This document shows positions 1-5,901 of a DNA stretch of 14,187 nt, piece by piece; the first letter of the stretch is position 1; the number at the start of each line of letters is the position of its first letter. The notes beneath the pieces were generated by a model. It ran no database searches and was not told the DNA's origin. It was given only the letters and a program-made list of their open reading frames with translations. The position numbers were made by a program, and so were the translations under genes. This DNA is from Alphaproteobacteria bacterium (GTDB lineage Bacteria; Pseudomonadota; Alphaproteobacteria; Sphingomonadales; Sphingomonadaceae), in NCBI GenBank assembly GCA_018828205.1, contig JAHJWA010000307.1:1-14187 (forward strand), in the 5' to 3' direction.

Positions 1-285
1 AGCGTGGGGGGGGGGCGGATTTTCGCCGGGACCAACCCAATGACCGAATGACCGAAAAGAGGGCGCGTTGCTGAACGGCCGCTTTGCCACAACTGGAAAT
101 ACGGCTCCTGGGCCGGTTGCGGACTGTTCTGTTTTTGCGCCAGAACCATAGTTTCGGGCATCAACATCCTAAGTTCGCTAGACATCTCTCTGCGACCACC
201 ACGGTGGCTAGTAGATTGCAGGAGATTCCCGCCAGCCGTTTGTATCGATGTTGCCTTGGCCGTCATGCCGGTAAGTGTGGCGGGG
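1..285. other. Intergenic stretch downstream of the diguanylate cyclase
   Basis: No convincing gene is seen here. Short open frames exist on the plus strand (for example from base 84) but they run across the 3' end of the diguanylate cyclase on the opposite strand and show no recognisable motif. The stretch holds a run of ten G (6-15), a perfect tandem duplication of AATGACCG (39-54) and one copy of the dispersed repeat described separately. No clear terminator hairpin for the diguanylate cyclase was found. Confidence 0.6.
45..82 (+). repeat. Dispersed intergenic repeat, copy A
   Basis: Bases 45-66 (CGAATGACCG, then AAAAGAGGGCGC) match copy B at 19 of 22 positions and copy C at 18 of 22. Bases 51-82 extend the match to copy D at 24 of 32. 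It is preceded by a perfect 8-bp tandem duplication, AATGACCG at 39-46 and 47-54. Confidence 0.6.
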
Positions 286-1452
286 TCAGGCCGCCGCCAG
301 CGCCCGCTGCGCCTCAGCCTGTGGCACTGCGTCGGGGGTGTGCAATGTAACGCGGTCTCGCCCTTCGTTCTTCGAGGCATAAAGGGCGCTGTCGGCCTGA
401 TCGATCAGGCTTTGCAACGACGAATCCGGTTGGAAGCGCGCGACGCCGAAGCTGGCCGTCAGAACGTGGTCGGCGTCGATTGTCTCGAAATGCGAATTGT
501 AAAGCCGCTGGCGCAGCTTTTCAGCGATGAATGCCGCCTCGATTTCCCCTCGTTCTGGGGCAATCAGGGCGAACTCCTCGCCACCGATCCGTGCCGCATC
601 CAGCCCGGTTTCGCGCAACAGGGCGGCGAAGCGGCGCAGCACCGCATCGCCGGCGGAATGGCCATAGCGGTCATTGACCTGTTTGAAATGGTCTAGGTCA
701 CACAGGATCAGCGCCCCGTTGCCGCGCATCGCCTGAACAGTCAGCCGCTCGAAAGCCGTGCGATTCGCCAGCCCGGTAAGGGGATCGCGCTCCGACCGGT
801 CACGATAGCCGGCGATGATCCCGGCGACCAGTTTGGCTATGAACAACAGCACAATCGGGCCGGCCAGCAATCCGTTGACGGCCAGCAGGGCGCGGTCGAT
901 GTCCGATTCGGTTATCTCAGCCAGGCCCCCATGCGCATCGAACAGGAAGGGGTACGACACCAGTCGGGCAGCAAAAATCCCACCCGTGGCGGTCATGCCC
1001 ACAAACAGCGCCCGATCAATCGTGCGCAGAACGGGCGCGCGTGCGATGCGCCACAGCGTTTCCGCAACGGCCAGGGCACAGGCGAGATTGAACATCAGGA
1101 TGGCGACGATGGCAGGCAAGCCGCCCGACAGCGCCGCCACTCCGGCCGTCGCAGTCGCAGCGATGACGGCATGGAAGGCAGGCGGGGTTCGGCGTTGCGC
1201 ATACAGATGGCGCGTGGTTTGCCCTACACAGGCATAGGCGAACGGCACACCGCACAGCGCCAGCGCCAGCTTTGCGCCTTCGGACGTCAGTCTGCCCAGC
1301 AACAGCACCTCTGCCGTGGCGATGCACACGCTCGCGGTCAGCCATGCCAGCGCTGGCTTGCGCTGGAACGACAGGAACAAGGTCACGCACAGCACGGCCA
1401 TGAAGCCGTAAATGGCGACATGAACATATCCCACGCTTATCGTCATAGGCAT
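286..1452 (-). CDS. Membrane-anchored diguanylate cyclase (GGDEF, GGEEF signature)
   Basis: Predicted to make cyclic di-GMP from two GTP at the inner membrane. Numbering is for a 388-residue protein. The first ~215 residues hold about seven hydrophobic segments (roughly 8-28, 36-54, 62-78, 94-111, 114-132, 150-170, 190-214) of no sensor family I recognise. A complete GGDEF domain follows: DPLTGLANR (223-231), the metal-binding stretch LCDLDHFKQVND (250-261) and active-site GGEEF (290-294). The product-inhibition I-site RxxD is absent, since the two positions where R and D should be are E and L. Start: ATG at 1452 is preferred; an in-frame TTG at 1455 lies 8 bases from an AGGGGA ribosome binding site (1464-1469, minus strand) and is a real alternative. 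It stands alone, transcribed away from the MHYT gene. The GGDEF assignment is secure; the signal sensed is unknown. Confidence 0.93.
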   Translation of the reverse strand: MPMTISVGYVHVAIYGFMAVLCVTLFLSFQRKPALAWLTASVCIATAEVLLLGRLTSEGAKLALALCGVPFAYACVGQTTRHLYAQRRTPPAFHAVIAATATAGVAALSGGLPAIVAILMFNLACALAVAETLWRIARAPVLRTIDRALFVGMTATGGIFAARLVSYPFLFDAHGGLAEITESDIDRALLAVNGLLAGPIVLLFIAKLVAGIIAGYRDRSERDPLTGLANRTAFERLTVQAMRGNGALILCDLDHFKQVNDRYGHSAGDAVLRRFAALLRETGLDAARIGGEEFALIAPERGEIEAAFIAEKLRQRLYNSHFETIDADHVLTASFGVARFQPDSSLQSLIDQADSALYASKNEGRDRVTLHTPDAVPQAEAQRALAAA

Positions 1453-1463
1453 CAAACCGCCGG

Positions 1464-1469
1464 TCCCCT
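1464..1469 (-). promoter_or_regulatory. Ribosome binding site of the diguanylate cyclase
   Basis: AGGGGA on the minus strand lies 8 bases before a TTG codon (1455) and 11 bases before ATG (1452). It supports a start at this cluster of codons rather than at the internal ATG at 1446. Confidence 0.5.
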
Positions 1470-1577
1470 TGGCTAGGTGTGTACCTCATGAGGGTTAATG
1501 GCATCTAACCCGTTGCTTTGCCTCACGAGCCAATTTCTCAAAGATCGGTAGCGCGGCGATGGCTTCGCAGCATTCCC

Positions 1578-1644
1578 AGCTTTGAGTCCGACACGGGTGG
1601 TCAGACGGCATGTCCGCGAAGAGGGCCCCTTGCTGAGCGGCATC
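1578..1644 (+). repeat. Dispersed intergenic repeat, copy D (degenerate)
   Basis: Starts with CAGCTTTG, as in the left arm of copy B (12581-12643). Bases 1613-1644 align without gaps to copy A (51-82) with 24 of 32 identical, including the shared blocks AAGAGGGC and TTGCTGA. The ACGGC block before it (AGACGGCA) matches the AGACGGA of copy C. It lies in a non-coding stretch. Confidence 0.5.
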
Positions 1645-1688
1645 TTCTGGGCCGGCAGCTGCCTCTCTGCTTCGGCTCGCTCAGCAAG
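1629..1688. repeat. Perfect 11-bp inverted repeat with 38-base loop
   Basis: CTTGCTGAGCG at 1629-1639 is exactly reversed and complemented by CGCTCAGCAAG at 1678-1688. The loop is G+C-rich and contains GGCAGCTGCC (1654-1663), itself a palindrome. No T-run follows, so it is not an ordinary terminator on either strand. The left arm overlaps the end of dispersed repeat copy D. Confidence 0.5.
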
Positions 1689-1745
1689 CGCTATCGAGCC
1701 TAGGTCCAAGGGTAGTTTTGCCTACGCATTAGTCGGTGCAGTGAA

Positions 1746-1997
1746 TTACATGTTGATGGCGCGGACGAGACAGAGTCCCCAATCCTCGTCAGGATTGGTC
1801 ATGCCGTCGCCCAGCCTCTCCTGAACGACAGCAACGCCGAGATCGCGACATTTGGGCAGTCTGTCTCGCTCCGCAGCACCCACAGCTGCGCCGATTTCGG
1901 TGAGGGTGAGCTCAGTGCAGTAAACGGGAGCTCTTGGCCATCGGCGCCATTGTGAGCGAGGCCAGCACCCTTCGATACAGCGGCGGCTCTCAGGCAT
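1746..1997 (-). CDS. Doubtful hypothetical ORF, possible gene remnant
   Basis: An 83-codon open frame with an ATG start and no ribosome binding site that stands out. The N-terminal half is rich in Arg, Trp and Cys and looks non-coding. The C-terminal half, from about TELTLTEIGAAVG to the stop, is more protein-like and has G/C-biased third positions. I do not recognise any family. It could be the 3' remnant of a decayed gene or chance; it is listed only because it is the best open frame in this gene-poor stretch. Confidence 0.18.
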   Translation of the reverse strand: MPESRRCIEGCWPRSQWRRWPRAPVYCTELTLTEIGAAVGAAERDRLPKCRDLGVAVVQERLGDGMTNPDEDWGLCLVRAINM

Positions 1998-2173
1998 CCA
2001 TAATCAAATCAGCCGTCCGAAATTCATGACCTCAATGGCATGAGCTAGGCCGCCGGGTGCAGAGGCTTGCGGCGCAAAAAATGGACACTCTCGTTGGCCC
2101 TGCAATGTGGCTCAGCTAGAACAATAAATCCCACATCTACATGTAAAATAATGCTATGCTCGGCGATGACCTG

Positions 2174-2186
2174 TCAGATTTTCTGA
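2174..2186. promoter_or_regulatory. 13-bp palindrome upstream of the MHYT gene (possible operator)
   Basis: TCAGA-TTT-TCTGA lies about 70 bases before the start of the MHYT/PAS/GGDEF/EAL gene, inside an A+T-rich stretch. Position and symmetry would suit a dimeric regulator's site, but no matching regulator is encoded in the window and a 5-bp arm can arise by chance. Confidence 0.22.
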
Positions 2187-2258
2187 TATTTAATTTCTAG
2201 GGTCGTTTTATATTTTTACACTTCCTGCTCTTATTGGCGAGGGAGAGGATAATATTTT

Positions 2259-5204
2259 ATGGTCAGTACAGGGGGCATCGGCCCGAATTTCATGGGCCAT
2301 GAATTACCCATCGCCGGCTTGGCAATGGGGATTGGTCTGCTCGGAAGCTTCGCGGCCATCAACGTGGGCCGGCACGCGCTCCGAATGGAAACGACGGCCA
2401 CGCGCCGCCTTTGGCTTATGTTGGCCGGGTTTGTTACTGGTTTTGCTGTCTGGGGGGCCCATTTTGTCGCGATCTTGGGCTATCGAAACGATCTCGATAT
2501 TCGATATGATCTGACGGCCGCGGTTATCTCAGTAGGCTTGAGTGTCTTAGTCTGCGCGGCAGCATGGCTACTGGGCTTCATGCAACGTGAACGGGGTGCG
2601 TTGGCTGGCGGCATCATCGGCCTCAGCGTCGCGATCGCACATTTCGCAGATTTGCGCGCGCTTCGCGTCGCCGGAACGGTCGATCAAGATTATCCTACCA
2701 GTCTGCTAGCGATCGCGGTGAGTGTGGCTCTAGGAGCATGGTCGGGGCACCTTCTAGTCAGCCGGAACAACACCATCCTCGCATGGCCCGCCGTCGTGGC
2801 ATTGTTCATGGCCATGATGTCTTTTCACCTCATCGCAATGACAGGTGTCTCTATCTCGCCTGGAAACGCGCTTCTGTTGCCGCCTCATTGGACGGCAACA
2901 TCCGATGAACTGACAAGCCTTGTAGTTGGGACATTCCTGACTTTCCTGGCCGTGGCCCTCATCTTTGTATCTCAAGCGGCCGTTGCATCGCGAGCATCGA
3001 AGAAGGAGCGGCGCCATTTGCACGAGGCCCTCAGAGTGCTTGCCGAGACCCAAGCGCACTACCGCGCTTATGTCGAGGTCAGCCCGCAGATCGGCTGGGT
3101 TGCAGATCCCCAGGGCAGGGTGATCGAGATCGCTCCGCTCTGGACCGAGCTCGTCGGCATCCCCGGTGAAGAAGCACTCGATGAGGGCTGGACCCGCGCC
3201 ATCCATCCCAACGATCTGCCTCTCGTCCTCGAGAACTGGCGAAATGCGGTCAAATCGAGCGACCACCGGCTTGCCAACACCCGCTATCGGATGCGCCTGT
3301 CAGACGGCTCGTTCAAATGGTTCCAGATCCGGGCGCGGCCCCGGCGAGATGCCGATGGCAACATCGCTGCCTGGTATGGCAGCATGGAGGATATCCAGGA
3401 CCAAGTGATCGCCGAGACGGCGCTGCGCACGAGCGAGGAGCGCTTTCGCTTCGCCTCATGCGCCACCAACGACATCATCTGGGACTGGAGCGTCGATGAC
3501 CAGAAAACCACTTGGGCCGGCGATTACCTCAACGTGCTTGGATATCCCGAACTCGAGGAGGGCACCACCCAGGACTGGTGGGTCGACCGGATCCACCCCG
3601 ACGATGCCCCGCGCCTTATTGGCAGCCAGGATGCGGCCATCGCGGGTGGTGAGGAATATTGGAACGACGAATATCGGTTTAAGGTGGTGTCCGGCGAATG
3701 GATCGACATCAAGTCCTGCTGCCTGATCGTGCGCGACGACACCGGAAGATACATCAGGCTGGTCGGCTCGATGCTCGACATCACCGAGCAGAAACGCGCC
3801 CAAATCCAACTTGTATTGGCCGCCCACCACGATTCCCTGACGGGCCTTCCCAATCGGGCGCGCTATCTAATCGACATTGGTTCGGCCATCGACGCAGCGA
3901 AACGAACAAACCGCTTCGTAGCGCTGATCCTGATCGACCTGAACCGGTTCAAAATCCTCAACGACACGCTAGGGCACGCTGTTGGCGACAAAGTGCTTCA
4001 GGAACTCGCCGAGCGCCTTTCGAACATCGTGCCCGAAGGGGCGACGATTGCAAGAATGGGGGGCGACGAATTCGCGGTGGTCCTGCCCAATCTCGCGACA
4101 GAAGTCGCTGCAGATCCCATCGTGAATCGACTGGAAAGGACTCTCACCGATCCGGTGGCTGTTGCCGATATGAGCATTCCCATCGCGCTAAGCGCCGGAA
4201 TTGCCGTCTATCCGCGCGACGGTCGGGAGCCTTCCGATTTGCTCCACGCAGCCGATCTGGCGTTGTATTCAGCCAAGGACAGGTCGCCTGGAACCTTCAC
4301 AGAATTCTCGCCGGCCCTGAGAGCCCGCGCCGATACTCGGTCGACAATGCTGTCAACTGCGCGTGCCGCCCTCGAAAGCGATAGGATCGTCCCATTCTAT
4401 CAACCGAAGATAGACCTCCGGACCGGTCAGGTTGATGGCTGGGAAGCTCTGCTACGGATCAGAGATGCAGAAGGTCAGATTCTTTCCCCGTGCGTGATCG
4501 GTGACGCTTTCGAGGATGGAGACCTTTCAGGGCTTATCACCGATCGCATGCTCTCGCTGGTTTTCGCCGACCTGGCGCAGTGGCAGGCAGCCGGGATCGA
4601 TCCCGGGCAAATTGCAGTCAACGTCTCGGCCGGGGACCTCCTGCAGGTCGGATTGATTGATCGCCTGAAGGTTCACGCGACAGCCCACGGTCAAGCGATC
4701 TCGAAAATAGCGATCGAGGTCACGGAGAATGTGCTCATCGGTCGCGCCAGCACGGAGATTTTCTCTATGTTCAAGGAACTGCAGGCGCATGGGGTAGGGA
4801 TTGCTCTGGACGATTTCGGCACCGGATATGCATCGCTGACCCACCTGCTGAATTTTCCTGTCGATGTAATGAAACTAGATCGTTCCTTCGTCGAGCAAAT
4901 CGACGAGAATGACCTCAAATCCACGGCGATCATCAACGCCATGCTCCAGATGGCAAGATTGCTGGAGATAAAGACTGTGGCCGAAGGCGTGGAAACAACC
5001 GGGCAGGCGCGCTATCTGCAAACGCGCGGATGCAACAGCGCACAAGGTTACCTGTTCAGTCATCCGATTGCATTTGCCAACGTTCAGGCCGTGTTGGCCC
5101 AAAGCACTTTGGAGCACTGGGAATTTGCTGCACTCCCTACTCAAAGACGGTCTCGGGGAGCGAGATCTCGTGCAGGCGGTGCCAAGCGTGGCCTAATTAT
5201 CTAG
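2259..5204 (+). CDS. MHYT-PAS-PAS-GGDEF-EAL bifunctional c-di-GMP enzyme
   Basis: A 981-residue inner-membrane protein predicted to make and/or degrade cyclic di-GMP. Residues 15-240 form about seven membrane segments of the MHYT type, but the family's Met-His motifs are altered to WGAHF (65-69), IAHFADL (126-132) and SFHLIAM (188-194). A charged helical linker (245-270) leads to two PAS domains (about 268-385 and 391-512), both of the PAS_3 type (IHPND, IHPDD). GGDEF: DSLTGLPNR (525-533), ILIDLNRF (557-564), GGDEF (601-605), no RxxD I-site. EAL: WEALLRI (728-734), NVSA (788-791), IEVTEN (819-824), DDFGTGYASL (851-860), KLDRSF (872-877), AEGVE (908-912), QGY (929-931), so the phosphodiesterase catalytic set looks complete. 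A basic tail follows. The ATG is supported by GGGAGAGG 10 bases upstream. Both enzyme domains look active; the net direction cannot be told from sequence. Confidence 0.95.
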   Translation: MVSTGGIGPNFMGHELPIAGLAMGIGLLGSFAAINVGRHALRMETTATRRLWLMLAGFVTGFAVWGAHFVAILGYRNDLDIRYDLTAAVISVGLSVLVCAAAWLLGFMQRERGALAGGIIGLSVAIAHFADLRALRVAGTVDQDYPTSLLAIAVSVALGAWSGHLLVSRNNTILAWPAVVALFMAMMSFHLIAMTGVSISPGNALLLPPHWTATSDELTSLVVGTFLTFLAVALIFVSQAAVASRASKKERRHLHEALRVLAETQAHYRAYVEVSPQIGWVADPQGRVIEIAPLWTELVGIPGEEALDEGWTRAIHPNDLPLVLENWRNAVKSSDHRLANTRYRMRLSDGSFKWFQIRARPRRDADGNIAAWYGSMEDIQDQVIAETALRTSEERFRFASCATNDIIWDWSVDDQKTTWAGDYLNVLGYPELEEGTTQDWWVDRIHPDDAPRLIGSQDAAIAGGEEYWNDEYRFKVVSGEWIDIKSCCLIVRDDTGRYIRLVGSMLDITEQKRAQIQLVLAAHHDSLTGLPNRARYLIDIGSAIDAAKRTNRFVALILIDLNRFKILNDTLGHAVGDKVLQELAERLSNIVPEGATIARMGGDEFAVVLPNLATEVAADPIVNRLERTLTDPVAVADMSIPIALSAGIAVYPRDGREPSDLLHAADLALYSAKDRSPGTFTEFSPALRARADTRSTMLSTARAALESDRIVPFYQPKIDLRTGQVDGWEALLRIRDAEGQILSPCVIGDAFEDGDLSGLITDRMLSLVFADLAQWQAAGIDPGQIAVNVSAGDLLQVGLIDRLKVHATAHGQAISKIAIEVTENVLIGRASTEIFSMFKELQAHGVGIALDDFGTGYASLTHLLNFPVDVMKLDRSFVEQIDENDLKSTAIINAMLQMARLLEIKTVAEGVETTGQARYLQTRGCNSAQGYLFSHPIAFANVQAVLAQSTLEHWEFAALPTQRRSRGARSRAGGAKRGLII

Positions 5205-5213
5205 CCTCATTTC

Positions 5214-5390
5214 CTATCTAACCCGATGCCAGCTATCTGGCGCGTCTAATGCCCGCAACAGGTCATCGAACTGCTCGCCGCTATCCCCTTTCCGGAAAAC
5301 GTATTTGAGACTGTTACCCAACGTATCAAGTTGGGCTTGGGTCACGAGCGCAATTGCTACAGGGCGTTCAATTTCGTCCATATCATTCAT
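5214..5390 (-). CDS. Small acidic protein of unknown function
   Basis: A 58-residue product starting MNDMDEIERP and ending in RALDAPDSWHRVR. The body (PVAIALVTQAQLDTLG, then FDDLLRALD) looks like a genuine small alpha-helical protein. It recalls short conserved sphingomonad proteins with an LTQxDLDxLG...FxDLLxAID pattern, but that is from memory and not verified. The frame stays open upstream to base 5477, yet that extension is low in quality, so I prefer ATG at 5390, or ATG at 5381 with GGA 11 bases upstream. Its stop lies 9 bases beyond the stop of the convergent MHYT gene. No membrane segment or cofactor motif is seen. Confidence 0.55.
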   Translation of the reverse strand: MNDMDEIERPVAIALVTQAQLDTLGNSLKYVFRKGDSGEQFDDLLRALDAPDSWHRVR

Positions 5391-5577
5391 TTTCCAGGGG
5401 CTAGAATAACTAAAGCAACTTTGACGGTTAACGTTCCAATTGAGCAGGTCTGCGACTCCGAATAAAAAATGCCGCACTTGTTTTTGCCGAAAGCGAAGCT
5501 GTTGACCGGATCGATCTTGTCACGGGCTAGGCTTTTGCTTTAAAAACGCGGGGCGCTGGCAATAGAGGACGCGTTAG

Positions 5578-5821
5578 AAGCTTACCCGGTGCGCGCGGGA
5601 CGTAGCGGAGAAGGCGGAAGCGGCGCGAGAGGATCGTGCGGCTATGGATTCCTCATGAGCGCAAGCACGGAGTATCGGGAAGCGGCGCGCTCGGCTATTC
5701 CGTGCATCCGATGATAGGTGATCTCATCAAGGCACGGGTGCTCGAATACGACGGGACGGCGCGCGAAACAGTCGAGCGCTTCGCTGACTTGACTGTCGGG
5801 TTTAGCGATCGAGCTGCCTAA
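5578..5821 (+). pseudogene. Chain of overlapping mini-ORFs, possible decayed small gene
   Basis: Three short frames follow one another in different phases. The first (5578-5658) has no proper start and contains VAEKAEAAREDRAAMDSS. The second (5655-5714) begins MSASTEYREAAR. The third (5711-5821, or from GTG 5636 in the same frame) ends ARETVERFADLTVGFSDRAA. Both junctions are ATGA overlaps. All three pieces have helical, Ala/Glu/Arg-rich composition like a real protein. This may be one small gene broken by indels, or a translationally coupled set of leader-like peptides; chance in G+C-rich DNA cannot be excluded. No family was recognised. Confidence 0.25.
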
Positions 5822-5887
5822 ACCGGACTCTGCGGGTCAAGCGATGAAATTGCTTAACAGTTCGCAGTGTAGCGAGTGGTTTAGCCC

Positions 5888-5891
5888 GGAG
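5888..5891 (+). promoter_or_regulatory. Ribosome binding site fixing the GTG start of the hybrid kinase
   Basis: GGAG lies 10 bases before GTG at 5902. No in-frame ATG exists near the N-terminal membrane segment, so this site decides the start codon. Confidence 0.5.
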
Positions 5892-5901
5892 AACGCACCC
5901 C

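Larger units (their letters stand above)
1456..2258. other. Long intergenic region between the two c-di-GMP genes
   Basis: About 800 bases with no convincing gene. It carries a degenerate copy of the dispersed repeat (1578-1644), an 11-bp inverted repeat (1629-1688) and a weak open frame on the minus strand (1746-1997). From about 2084 to 2258 the sequence becomes distinctly A+T-rich and probably holds the promoter and 5' untranslated region of the MHYT gene. No tRNA or recognisable riboswitch was seen. Confidence 0.6.
5391..5901. other. Intergenic region before the phosphorelay operon
   Basis: About 500 bases holding the presumed promoters of the small protein (minus) and of the hybrid kinase (plus), and the overlapping mini-ORFs described at 5578-5821. 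No clear sigma-70 -35/-10 pair was found. A GGAAC on the minus strand (near 5437) recalls the -35 of alphaproteobacterial general-stress promoters, but the -10 GTT is not at the expected spacing. Confidence 0.5.

Noticed and set aside
5402..5441. Possible general-stress (EcfG-type) promoter for the small minus-strand gene
   Set aside because: GGAAC is present, but GTT lies 13 bases after it and the sequence at the expected 16-17-base spacing is GCTT, so the match is incomplete.
5818..5884. CTAAACC/GGTTTAG inverted repeat before the hybrid kinase
   Set aside because: Seven pairs across a 53-base loop is too weak to call a regulatory structure.
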